From Linanthus parryae (Eukaryota; Streptophyta; Magnoliopsida; Ericales; Polemoniaceae), in assembly GCA_023055425.1 (NCBI GenBank), contig JALGPY010000002.1, positions 120,540,088 to 120,604,087 on the forward strand: a stretch of 64,000 bases of DNA, read 5' to 3'. The position numbers and the translations under genes were made by a program. The notes beneath the pieces are model-generated. The model had not been told where the DNA came from and ran no database searches. It saw only the letters and a list, made by a program, of their open reading frames with translations. Positions 22,642-33,727 of this stretch are shown in pieces. Each line of letters begins with the position of its first letter. Position 1 is the first letter of the stretch.

Positions 22642-23290
22642 TGTAGGTGGGAGCAGATTGCTTCTTCTTCACCTGCTCGTCTCCTGCTTCATTCTTTTGA
22701 AGATTTGCAATGAATATTTCCCTACCCTCTGTGGAGTTTTGAGTCTGTCTTTCTCTGCAGAATTTGTCAGAGGGTTCTCTCTGTTTCTCTCTTTTCTGCT
22801 GCCATTTTTCTATAGCCTTTCTACTGTATTTTTTCTTTAGCCTTTCTGCTGTATTTTCTTCAGAGAGAAAAGTCCCCTTCCAGCTCTATCAAACCCCTTA
22901 TTTATAGAAGCTAAGAGTTGGTTGTTAAGATAAAGAAATCTCATGGATTTTTAGATATCTCCCTGGTTGCAAGATTCTATCTTATCTCCAGGTTTAGGAG
23001 ATAGGAAAAGGGGTTTGCTGGACTCTATCTCCAAGTTCAGGAGATAAAGCAAGGATTTAAATTTTAAAAAACCTAGTTTATCTCCTGCTGATTTGCCAGA
23101 TATTCAACAGATAAGTTTTTTTTTTTTTTTTTTTTCTGTTGATGAAATTTGACTTGGACTTGTTAATCAAATACAGTCCAGATTCATTTTATTTTAATTC
23201 CCTTTTCTGCATGTCGTGAACTAAAACGAATTTATATTTAATTTATATATATATATATATATATATGTTGGCGATATTTACGTGCCAACA
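22642..23290 (-). repeat. Minus-strand LTR-like repeat (right arm of inverted repeat)
   Basis: Read on the minus strand it starts TGTTGGCACGTAAATATCGCC, ends CTCCCACCTACA (TG...CA, about 649 bp) and has a TATA box (TTCTATAAATAAGGGG) near 22900-22915 followed by a leader. Its first about 270 bp are the inverted partner of 15661-15910. It contains a T run at 23118-23139 and an AT dinucleotide run near 23245-23266. The right border coincides with the start of Copia homology. Confidence 0.55.
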
Positions 23291-24636
23291 GTCTCACAAT
23301 TTCTTTTATGAGGATTTGTGGCTGCGATGTCTATGTAAAACGTTTACAAAAGACAAGCTTAGGCCCAAGTCGGATACGTGTAAATTTGTGGGATACCCTA
23401 AGGAAACGAAGGGATATTATTTCTACTGTCCAACCGAGAACAAAGTATTTGTTTCCCGGACCGGTGCGTTTCTAGAAAGAGAGTATGTCTCTAAAGAAGT
23501 CAGTAGGAGGAATGTAGAACTTGAAGAAATTCAAGAACCATAAACCACTTATCCAACAATGGAACATGAACAGGAACCACAAACTGTTGTGGAGCAACCT
23601 GTTCAAGTAACAAAAGAACTTCGTAAATCTAGTAGGGTGGTCTAGGAGCCAGAGAGGTATGGACTTCTCGTGACTGATTCTGGTCACGCACTGCTCATGG
23701 ATAATGAGCCTACTACCTATGGAGAGGCCATGAAAGGGCCAAAATCTCAAAAGTGGCTTGAGGTCATGAGATCCGAGATGAAATCCATGTATACCAACAA
23801 AGTATGGAGTTTGGTGGAACCACCCCAAGGGGCTCGCCGCATAGGGTGCAAATGGGTCTTCAAGAAGAAGACCGACATGGATGGCAATGTGAATGCCTAT
23901 GAGGGCCGATTGGTGGCAAAAAGATTCAGACAGATTCATGGTATTGACTATGAGGAATTGTTTTCCCCAGTCGCAATGACCAAATTTTATCGCATCTTAC
24001 TTGCTATTGCATTTTATCACGATAATGAGATTCGGAAGATTGATGTAAAAACATCGTTTCTGTATGGAAACCATCTTGAGGAATATTCAAACGTACACCA
24101 ATCGTATTGAAGCAAGCTTCTAAGAGTTGGAATCGGCGTTTTGATGACACAGTCAAAGAGTTTGGCTTCATCAAGAACGAAGATGAACCTTGTGTTTACA
24201 AGAAGGTTAGTGGGAGCTCTATTGTGTTTCTGGCCGTGTATGTGGATGACATACTACTCATTAGAAACGACGTTCCTACGTTGAAATATGTTAAAGATTG
24301 GCTAGGAAAGTGTTTCTCAATGAAGGACTTTGGGGATGCAGCTTATATACTTGGTATCAAGATCTATAGGGACGGATCTAGGAAGATGCTCAACCTAAGT
24401 CAAATTACATATATAGACAAGGTGTTGATACGATTCAACATGCAAGACTCCAAGAAGGGATTCTTGCCCATTTCGCATGGAGTCACCCTTTCAAAGGCTG
24501 ACTGTCCTTCCAATGAGATTGAGAAGGACCGCATGAGTAGGGTTCCCTATGCGTCGGCCATAGGATCCATCGTGTATGCCATGTTATGTACTAGACCAGA
24601 TGTATCATGCGTGTTGAGTATGGAAAGCATATATTG
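23291..24636 (+). pseudogene. Copia integrase C-terminus and reverse transcriptase fragment
   Basis: Frames read in order: KSDTCKFVGYPKETKGYYFY and VFVSRTGAFLEREYV (integrase C-terminal side), QKWLEVMRSEMKSMY, WSLVEPPQGARRIGCKWVF, GIDYEELFSPVAM and KIDVKTSFLYG (RT), then VFLAVYVDDILLIRN with the catalytic YVDD, and RMSRVPYASAIGSIVYAM with CTRPDVSCVLSM. About 45 codons around the Copia QPPGF segment are missing at 24090-24110, and frames shift at least twice. It lacks a 5' end, RNase H and LTRs. It ends abruptly at about 24636 against the Tekay-like LTR end. It is better preserved than the Copia element at 10620. Confidence 0.85.
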
Positions 24637-24671
24637 AAACAACCTGGGATCTCGTTTCAGGGTTGTTTCAG

Positions 24672-24685
24672 TTGGTATCAGAGCA
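24672..24685 (+). other. Primer-binding site, tRNA-iMet
   Basis: TTGGTATCAGAGCA is complementary to the 3' end of initiator tRNA-Met. The sequence after it (CGGTTCTTCGG) is the usual one in Tekay-type elements. Confidence 0.8.
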
Positions 24686-24828
24686 TCGGTTCTTCGGTTA
24701 AAGTGACTTCTCAATTTCCATTAGTAGAGAATAAGAAATATAACACGTTTTCGAAATTTTAAAAAATATATAGGATAACTCAATTTGATAGTAATGAAGT
24801 AAACAAGTCGTTGGGGAGTTTGGGTACT

Positions 24829-24864
<36 letters not shown>
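24829..24864. repeat. AT dinucleotide microsatellite
   Basis: A (TA)n run of about 36 bases with one C interruption. Confidence 0.9.
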
Positions 24865-25697
24865 AACAAGATTTGTGCCATGTTGATTAACTGTTAATTT
24901 CAAATTGGCATGTGATCTATGTGGAAGCTTCTTGCTTATTTATATGTTGGTTGTCTTACGAGGATGCTTAGTTGCTATATCGAATTGATTTGTCATTGAC
25001 ATGTGAGTATCGTTGTTTTGACTTAGAAGACTCTCAGGCCCATCATTTCTCATCTACGAGCGACAAATTTTAAGATAATACTTTGTTTTACTTCATTTTG
25101 AGTAAATTTGACATGGTTATTTCCAAAATTAGAAAGTTTGACAATAAAGCATTAAAAAGAATGGTTTCTGAAAAATTATTGGCTTTTCAAGCTACCAAAT
25201 GCCAAGTGATATGAACCGCTTTATTTACCAGTCCGCTGGCGTGACTCTTAGTACGACGGTGATATAAGATGTACCCACTGTGTATACTAAGTTGGAACAT
25301 GAAAAACACATGCGAGTTGTGATGGAGAGGCACGTTGTGTGACGACACATAGTGCTCTTTTCTCCCTCGTATGCGTGGAACACTTGAGGTGATTGGTTTA
25401 TCTAATCCTATAAAGGTAAGAATTTTTTTTAATGCGTACGAGTCAAGAATTATGACATGTTAGTTTTAATGGAAGTATTTTTCTAAAAGTTTCGAGATTT
25501 GTTTAAATGCTACAATTTTCTTTTCGACATTTTACCTGGTCTACTTTTATATGAATCCCTAATGTGATACAAGCGAGAAGAGACTTTACCGACCGATAGC
25601 TCGTTCCCGTTAATATAAATGATGCATGTGCATTAGAATTGCATTCGTCTCATGTGCATTAGTTTCATCCTCGTGAATTATGTTCGTAGTTTTACTC

Positions 25698-25726
<29 letters not shown>
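25698..25726. repeat. A29 homopolymer
   Basis: An uninterrupted run of 29 A lies 26 bases before the polypurine tract. It could be slippage or the tail of a small retroposed insertion, but no flanking duplication was seen. Confidence 0.9.
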
Positions 25727-25729
<3 letters not shown>

Positions 25730-25765
25730 CTTCCGGGACGAAGCTTCGTTTTAAGGGGGATATAA

Positions 25766-26032
25766 TGTAATACCCCGTATTTCAGTTAGGGGTTATTTGG
25801 TAAATTCAGAAAAATATATGACAATTTCAAAAAAACTCTATTTCAAACTTATTCTTGACTTCTTCTTAGTTTTAAAATATAACGGTGTCATTTGAAATTT
25901 ATGATTTATAGAATTTTATTTTTGTGATTATTTTGTAGTTCCGGTTACTTGAGTAATACTATTTGAATTTTATTTTTGTATAATTGGGACATGTTTGTAG
26001 TTTTGTAAATGTAAAATTTGATACTTATATAC
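25766..26032 (+). repeat. Tekay-like 3' LTR, first part
   Basis: The LTR starts TGTAATACCCCGTATTT after the polypurine tract. It resembles the start of the solo LTR at 57104. It is cut at 26032 by the PMD element; the last five bases, TATAC, are the target-site duplication repeated at 34343-34347. Confidence 0.8.
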
Positions 26033-26647
26033 TGTGTACAGGAGAATCCTTTGAGGAAGATTCAAACGTACACCAAGAGTAGACGATAGGAAACACATGA
26101 AAGTATAGGGTAGTGAGTAGGGAGAGAGTAAGACAATGGCAACTCTTTGAGAGAGAGACAGTATTTGGCCAGAGCTTTCGCGTAGTTCAGAAGATCATGT
26201 ATATGCAATGAAGGGTTAACAATCCTATATATAGTGGAGAATGTGACCGTTGTAATGGGTTAATGCGCCCATTAATGGCGGCTTAATTACCTTAACCATA
26301 ACGGCACGTTCGTCCACATTTATAGGGATCGTTACGCACTTCGTCCGCGTATACCGGAAGCATTATGAGGTTTACCGGGTTTATCGAGCTCGTGGCCATA
26401 AATCTCTCAAAGCAGTCACCAAATGTCGCGCGCGGCTTGGTTGTCACACGCGCGCCACATAACTTACTCTAGCCTCCAAACCACTAAGTCCCTACAAGTC
26501 TCGTGTGGAATCATATGCGAGGGCCCTGTCTCGCAGCCCCCACGTGGATCAGCACGGGTGGTGATCCAGTGTATGAGGAGCACAGCTAGGTGTGCTGGAT
26601 GACTGCCACGTGGCTGTGATCTGTCTGTCTGGAAAGCACTATCTACA
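26033..26647 (-). repeat. 3' LTR of PMD element copy 2
   Basis: 615 bp; on the minus strand it begins TGTAGATAGTGC and ends TCCTGTACACA. It equals 33728-34342 in length and 8728-9341 in family. Confidence 0.9.
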
Positions 26648-27412
26648 TTAGCCCCTTTTTTTCGCGTGAAGACACTTAATCAGATAGACTTCAATGCGCA
26701 AAAACTAGCGCGCGTGTTGCTTCTACGCACCAATTCAAATACAGGAGAAATCAGCCCCCGTGCGTGTCATTATGACCTAGGATCCCTAGAGTCGTGCCAT
26801 CTGTTCTTCTAGGTTTTTAGCCGTGACATCAGCATAAGCCTGTGATTGCGCAATTCGGTGGTGACGGTTGCGATTCGACCACTGAAAGGACGCGACTCTT
26901 CAGTGGATTTGAATAAATACTCCTCATCCTCCATTGTTGCAAGCTACTGCTTCTCTCTAGAGTGAATGTTTTCTTAAAACCTCCGAGAGAAAATCCATAT
27001 AATCAACCACCAGTTCTTCCTTGCAAATCGACTTCTTCAAATCGCTTCACAAGCACAAGGTTGGCTTGCTCAATTTTAAATTAATGCTTCTCGTACGAGT
27101 ACCTTTCTCTTGAAATGTTTTGAATCTGAAACCCTGAAACGCTTGAAATCCACCATTGTTTGAAACTGTGGAAGAGGTTCCTATAAAACCCTACAAGATT
27201 GAAACTTTTAAAGAGATAGCTTTCTGAACTTCTAAACCCAGAACTGTTCATGCCCCAAAATTGACGTTCGTATCAGTCATCTTGGAACCCAGAAACTTGG
27301 CCTTCTTTGAAACCAGATAATTCTTCAAAAACTTGCGAGATTTGCTATTGAATTTCTACTTGAAAACTGAAAGTGGATATTTCTCCCCCCTTTTTCTTGC
27401 TTTGTTGTAGAA
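26648..27412 (+). promoter_or_regulatory. Promoter and leader of antisense PMD gene, copy 2
   Basis: The sequence is homologous to 7979-8710. TTTGAATAAATACTCC at 26908-26923 is a conserved TATA-like element, followed by about 490 bases of leader to the ATG at 27413. A minus-strand polypurine tract occupies its first bases at about 26648-26665. Confidence 0.45.
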
Positions 27413-30400
27413 ATGGCCAAGGCAAAGGTAACCAAATCTGTGAAGGAGGCTGAGGAAATCCCTGATTTTCTCAAGACTTTGTGGAAGAAAGCTCCATATC
27501 TGGGTGGGGAAGACTTTTATCATGCTAGAACCCAATTAAAGAATCTGCCAGACCCCGCAACTGAAGATCTGCTATTGCTAAACTCTCTAACTAATCGAGT
27601 AGAATTGGACCTAATTGACGCCAAGGATGTGGTGAGATTGGGTCTTGAAAATGGGTTCTACCCCCACACTGATATCTCAACCCAGGCCTTCGTGCAGAAG
27701 ATGGAAATAATGGATGAGTGGACCAATCACGTGCTGACCCATCATGTTGTTAGAATAAATCAGGCTGAGATTTACTACGCTGTTAGGGCTACGAAAGGTG
27801 CTGCTGTGAAACTGGATCAGACTATGCTTCTGAACCTCTTTTCCCGATACTCGCCTGCGACTCACACTTTCCATTTTGCTGAGTTTGAGGCAGCCCCCAC
27901 TTTGGAAGACGTGCATATGCTATATGATCTTCCTCCTATGGGCGAGGTTGATGCCTTGGCTGCACTAGAATATGATGAAGAGCTTGCTCAATATGCGCAG
28001 TTGGAGGAGTGCTTAGCAGAAGTAAGGAAAATTTCCACTCGTTGGACATCTGCGTAAGCTCTTCCAACATATCAATTGGTTGAGACTTCTGCGAAGAACA
28101 CTTGGGTAAATTGGGTGCAATACTTCTTTCGTGACTATGCGGATAGTAATATCACCAAAGAAATACTGGAGAAGGATCCCAAAGCGAAGAACTATGTCGA
28201 AGGGAAAGGGTACCACTTGACCTTGTGTGGATTCCTTTGTGCTTGGCTCTCGGGATATTTGGTCGATGGTCATCCTCATGACGGGGTCTTTTATCACATC
28301 TTGCCCCTTGCATTCAAGCTGTCTTTAGGCCAAAATGTCGCACTCGGGCCTCTGGTGTTGGGAACCCTGTATCATCGGTTAGACCAACTTGTAGTTGCAA
28401 TTGAGGAATCGCGCGGCCGTCTTGAAGTGCTGAATTTTGTCAACATTTCATTCCTCACCATGTGGGTGTTTGAAAGGTGGCCTTCCTATGCTCCCGTCCC
28501 TTCAAAACCCAATACCTGGAATGTTCCGGGTGACAGAACGCACTTCGGAGTGGGAGAGCTGCCCGGTGGTATAAGACAAAGGATCCCAAATGTGCATGGA
28601 GTTTGGTCTGCGACGATCGAGAAATGTTTACTGCAATACCTTATACCACTCGCATTGAAAATGTGCGGTTCTTCGGGCGTATGTACCCAAGTAAAGGTGG
28701 CTCCCTATCCAAGGACACTATCGTCAAAGGGGATAGCTGCTATAGAGAATTCCTTTGCTGGTGTTTGAGGGGCTCACTTTCTGCTCTTGCTGAAAATGTC
28801 CCTGAGATATCTTCTAAGTATGAGGATCACGGTCGATGTTGAACCTACTTGCGTTTTCCCCCAGTTTGGCTTCGACGCAGTGGTGCCTTCGATTTGGCCT
28901 AAGTCAGTGAACTGAGATTGCTACAAGCGACTGTTGATAAAGAGATGTAAACCTATTCTGCTTAGTAATTTGCCTTTCATTCAACCTTCAGGGAAGCGCG
29001 AAGGTCGCCCTACTAAAAATTGGATTTCCTTCTGGAACGCTCAACAAGCAAGTTTTGCTTCATCTGCTCCTCCGCGCCTCAGCAAGGCTCCTTCCATTAG
29101 AAGGAATACCTTCCCATTCCGTCAGAACTGCAGTTTGGACGATTCTAAATATGGATTTTATTCCCTGCTTGACAATGAAAATCACTTGTGTCCGAACGTG
29201 ATCCTTTCTGAAAAGATGACCGTTGTCAGGGATGGAGTTGGATGTGTGATTGAGTATAGCGAAACTTTTGCTAAGGTAAAAAACGATTCTTTGTCCTTCT
29301 TGAAGCACCTCTCTCATGAAATGCGATGCCTTACATAAGTTTTCCCTTTTCATTGCTGCTTGAGGAGGTTCGCATCTGGAGACCGTTGTCCGTCACTGGT
29401 CAATTCTATTCTTCAAGCGAATGGGCAGAAGAAGGTTATCCCTCTGACCATGAAAATGGATGCTGAAGTGGAGGCTCTCGTGCGCAAGGAGATGGAGGTA
29501 TTCGCTTGCTCATTAATAAGCGAGAGTGTTGAAGAGGACGCAGAAGTTGCTCCAAAGGCCAAGAGGCAAAAATAAAAGGCACTTGTGATCTCTTCGCCAC
29601 CCAGGGAAGCTCCACCTTTGCCGCCGACGGAGGCTCCTGCTCCTAAAGGCAAAGGGAAAGGTCGTATGCGCAGCAAGCCACGAAAGGATCTCGCAGTTGA
29701 GGATTTCATCCCCTATGATTAGGAGGAAGAAATCGAAGAAGGAGGAGAAGAAGGAGGAGAAGAAGAAGGAGAAGAAGAAGAAGAAGAAGAAGAAGAAGAA
29801 GAAGAAGAAGAAGAAGAAGAAGAAGAAGAAGAAGAAGAAGAAGAAGAAGAAGAAGAAGAAGAAGAAGAAGAAGAAGAAGAAGAAGAAGAAGAAGAAGAAG
29901 AAGAAGAAGAAGAAGAAGAAGAAGAAGAAGAAGAAGAAGAAGAAGAAGAAGAAGAAGAAGAAGAAGAAGAAGAAGAAGAAGAAGAAGAAGAAGAAGAAGG
30001 AGAAGAAAAAGGAGAAGAAGAAGAAGAAGGAGAAGGAGAAGAAGAGGAAATAGGAGAAGAAAGTTCGGAAGGTAACCCAAATGAACTTAATCTTATTTGA
30101 ATCATAATTTTCAACAATAATGTTGTTAAAATAAAATATTTCTTCGCAGATGATTATGATGAGACTATCAGTGACCTTCTGGCCAAGGAACGTCGAAAGA
30201 CAAAGGGATCTCGCTCAGATGCGTCTAGCGAACCCATAGAAGAGGCCATAATCGCTGAATCTAAGAGAATGGTTGCTGAGGCAGAGGAAAGAAGGAGAAA
30301 GCGTGAAGAAGATGATATAGAGGCTGTGAAAAGAAGAAGTTTGGAAGAGCAGCATGCTGAGCATGCTGGTAGCATGAGCGTGACTGCCTTAGAACGAGCT

Positions 30401-32094
30401 CAGCACGACTTTGAAGAGATCGATGGTGATGAAGAAGGTACTATATTTAACCTTACTGTAACTTACCAAGAGGTAATTTTTGGTGCATTATAGCACGGTT
30501 TGTCTAAACATGACATTCGCCGATTGTTAGTGGGAAAATGTGGTGAACCCTCAGGTAAACATTTGAACAATATTTGCAAGCAAAGCTTAAAAAAATTTCC
30601 ATATTTAACAAGCTTTCATATAACGTCAGGTCACGCACACCTTAAGGATGATATACGAGGAAACATCTATAGGATATGGTGTCGCATCTATATCATATGA
30701 TGTTGGAGCTGCGATCCCACATAAGTGTGGAGGTGCTCGTTTTTTATCTAACATAGAATAAAATATAGTAAATAATTCATAACGAAAGTTACCTCAATGA
30801 CTTGTCCAAATTTGTCTTGCAGGTGGTGTTTCTTTGAATGAGCCTGCCGCTGCTACAAATAAGCCTGCTGATGCGCAGGGCACGATTGCTGATGCTCCAG
30901 CTGCAGGGTTGGCCACTATGAGGCAAGTGTTGGTGGCCCTGCTGTTGATCCTTGTGACCCTTTGTCGTGCGAGGTTCAGCTCATCTCTCCTCATAGAAGT
31001 TATGGGAACAGGCCTGACTTCTTAAGAAGTGCCATCGTCCCTGCTGCTGAGGTCATTGCTCAGAATTACTCTGAAGATGTAATGGTGCTTGATCAATGGA
31101 ATCAGTCTCCCATGTCTCATACTCCAGAGCGAAGTTCGCACACAGAGAAGCCTGTTATGGCTGCTGAAAATGCAGGGGAGCCCCTAGAAGATGTAATTGA
31201 GGTGTTTGACGATGGCGGTCTTGACACCAAAATACGAGAGGGGGATGCTGAAGATGAGCATGCAGGCGAAGCTGGTATAGGCGAAGAGATGGAAGCAGAG
31301 GGTGCTGGAGCTGAAGTTCATAGAAATGAACAAGTCATGGAAGAACAAGCATCTCATGAGGATGTTGATGCTCCAATGAGCGCTCCTGAGCCACAGGAAC
31401 TTCCTGAGAATAAACAAGTCCTTTGGAAAACAGAAATTGGCCAAGATCTCCTACAGTCATCGCATATGAATGTGGATGCCTTGGTAGAGACTCTTGAGAC
31501 AAGCCCTCCTGAGGGGTTCGCAGTTGATGGCGACAGTGGCAGTCCTCCAGCTGTCATACTTGTTGCTGAAGTTAGTGGTGTTGATACTCCACCCATTTCT
31601 TCGAATCATGTTGCTTCAGTTAATGTTCCAGGGCCTCCTCAGCAAAACCCTGCCATCACTTCTGTTGAGATGGATTTTTCCCAAGTTCCCGTCCCATGGA
31701 GTTTGTGGGGTTCGCAGGGTACAGCTGCCATCGCGCGCGTAGCTACTTACATCCTCCCTGCCGACTATGACGAACGCGAAGCTTTGGCTGACAGGCAAGC
31801 AATGCAGGAAGGAAATGCTTCAACACCCCCGGCTGTGCGCATTCCCAATTTGCGTCAAATCATTGAAGGAACATGTATGCCATAGTATGACCATATCTCA
31901 TACTTACTGTATTTCTTTGTTAACGTTCGCACACCTAAGCTTGTCATTTCTTCAGGTATGAGACAACCTGATGTGGACTGGCTTATAAAGATGCGCCTGT
32001 CGTACCCTGGGTCATTTGCGAGAGCTTTGGAGTTAGGTCCCTTCGATAGGAGATTTTTCTTGACTGAAGCCATCTGGATTGTGGAGCAACTCTG
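27413..32094 (+). pseudogene. Antisense PMD gene, copy 2
   Basis: The gene is the counterpart of the copy 1 gene, with the same ATG context (AGAAATGGCC) and PMD landmarks: HTFHFAEFEAAPTLEDV, LGTLYHRLDQL and LTMWVFERWP. Exon 1 runs to a GTAAAA donor near 29277 but is broken by a stop at 28055-28057 and frameshifts near 28070, 28545 and 28820. Exon 2 has a stop near 29573 and leads into a huge Glu-coding GAA tract. Further exons, inferred from GT/AG borders, lie at about 30151-30437, 30490-30555 and 30823-31875, the last encoding an acidic Glu/Ala/Pro-rich chain, followed by MRQPDVDWL at 31958. The gene ends abruptly near 32094 where the opposite-strand gag begins, so its C-terminal tail is lost. 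Not functional. Confidence 0.7.
29731..30060. repeat. Expanded GAA trinucleotide repeat
   Basis: A nearly pure GAA/AAG run; about 29771-29999 is uninterrupted (about 76 units), with GGA interruptions on both sides. It expands a Glu-rich coding segment of the PMD gene that is only a short E/D run in copy 1. The long poly-Lys, poly-Leu and poly-Ser frames over it are artefacts of the repeat. Confidence 0.95.
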
Positions 32095-33690
32095 CGATTT
32101 CTTCGAGGTCCATGATTGCAATCATGGCTACCTCCTTGTCATGGGCTGGGAGTGGATTATTGCACACGTCCTGCCTGTGGTAGCTGATAATCAGCTCTCC
32201 TTCCTTCATCTTTCCGCTCACAAGGTACCTGAGTTTCTTGCAGTCAGCTGTTGGTTTCATAAATTTGCCTTCGCATTCACACCACTTCGGTCCCTTAGCT
32301 GCTCCCTAGAGGGTGCCCTTTCAAGTTGAGGTAAGACCCCGTCTTTACGCCACTGTTTGCATAGATCGATCACTTCCTCAAGGGAACATGGCAAGGGCGG
32401 GGCATCTGAGTTCGAAACCTTGTGCTGTTTGTTTGGCGAAACTGTGTTGAATTTAGCCTCGCGCCCCTTCTTGTAGCTAAATCTACCAATCTTGAAAGTC
32501 GGTCCCCCTGGGGATCTCTCAGGGGCATGCTTCTTCTCCTGCCTCTCAACTATAGGCTCTACATTCTTGGTACATTGGATTAACTTTTAAAAAGTAGGCA
32601 TTTGTAAGTTAATCAACATACCCTTATACTCGTCTCGCATTCCTTGGAGACATATCTCGACAAGCCGGTTTTCGAGCACCTCATCTCGACATTCCAGCGA
32701 CTTTGCCCCGAACTTTTTGATGAATGTGACTCCATCCTCGTCACGCTTCTGATACATACGCGAAAAATGTATCATCTTAACCTTCTCCTCCACCTAAAAG
32801 AACTTGGTGTAAAATTTCTTGACCATGTCCTCCCATGTCTTTATGGATCCAGCTTCCAGCGTTCTGTACCATTTATATGCGATGTTCCCCAAAGACTTAG
32901 GGAACTCGCGCATCAACAGGTTGGAGTCAACCCCATGTGGCCCCATCACATCAATGAAGCGCATGACGTGCTCCTGGGCATTCCCATTGACATCGTCAAA
33001 TTTCTCCCACTTAGGGGCCTTCTATCCTGCAGGATTGGGCATCAAGTAAATCTCGCGCGGGATAGGAGGCGCGTTGTCAAATTTTGGGATGATGGTGTCC
33101 GTGAAACACAGGTTGGCAAGAAAGTTGTCTATACGCTGCTCCAAAGCTGTCATGCTTGTTGACACACTCCCTCCCGCAGCGGGAGGAAGAGTTGCAGTTG
33201 GGGGAGACACGTAGGAAGCAGTTGGATTGGGAGAGTAACCAACATTGTTTATAGCTGCTGGTGGGGAAAGCAAGGGATACTACGGTTGGATATTGAAGGG
33301 AATACCCGGTAGTTGGGAAGCAGGTGTGATAAGGGATGGCTGAGCAATTTGTCCCTGGGAAGGAGGTGGCTGGACCATTGCTGGTGGGCTTTGTAAACTG
33401 GGGTTAAGCGGTGTAGGCGTTATCTCTGTTCCCTAGTAAACAGGGGTTCCAATTCCTTGAGAGAGCGGTTCCCAGTGCCGGAATCTGGGCAAGAGCTCCC
33501 AAAATGGACATAATCTGGGCCATCTGTGCAGATTGAGCCTGGAGAGCTTTCGCCTGGTTATGGAGAGTTGCATTCAAAGTCTCCAGGGTTGGAGTACCTC
33601 CAGCTGCCGTGGAATAATGGCGGGTTCCTCCCCTGAAGTCGTCTGTGTTGAGGGAGATCGGTTGCTAACATCTTCATCGTGAGACATGGC
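32095..33690 (-). pseudogene. Gag of the PMD element copy 2
   Basis: On the minus strand the reading goes through an N-terminal Pro-rich part (33273-33022, TALEQRIDNFLANLCFTD), a core with KWEKFDDVNGNAQEHVMRF, GNIAYKWYRTLEAGSIKTW and MVKKFYTKFF, then HFSRMYQKRDEDGVTF and GMRDEYKGMLINL (32793-32587), and a C-terminal part with LPCSLEEVIDLCKQWRKDG and KKLRYLVSGKMKEGELIISY (32260-32100). These are retrotransposon Gag features, closest to the Tat/Athila side by my reading. Stops near 33022, 32795 and 32586 break it. At about 32095 it joins antisense PMD sequence without any protease, which marks an internal deletion or fusion point. Confidence 0.7.
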
Positions 33691-33709
33691 TGCTTGCTGG
33701 AGTAAGTTT

Positions 33710-33727
33710 CACATCGGGTTCACCAAA
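33710..33727 (-). other. Primer-binding site of PMD element
   Basis: Directly inside the 5' LTR the minus strand reads TTTGGTGAACCCGATGTG. TGG pairs with a tRNA CCA end, but I could not assign the tRNA. Confidence 0.5.

Larger units (their letters stand above)
24637..25765 (+). mobile_element. Pol-less Tekay-like gypsy element, internal region
   Basis: About 35 bases of a 5' LTR end (ending GGTTGTTTCA at 24670) precede a primer-binding site, and the internal region runs only 1.1 kb to a polypurine tract at 25753-25760. No gag or pol could be recognised, so this is a non-autonomous deletion derivative. It has an AT microsatellite and a 29-base A run. The Tekay/Del (chromovirus) assignment is by LTR start, PBS and PPT form, not by protein. 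Confidence 0.6.

Noticed and set aside
23265..23290. Start of the Copia frame at 23265 taken as a gene start
   Set aside because: The first codons fall in the LTR-like repeat; Copia homology starts only after 23290.
29697..30117. Long poly-Lys, poly-Leu and poly-Ser frames
   Set aside because: They are the three frames of the GAA repeat and its complement, not genes.
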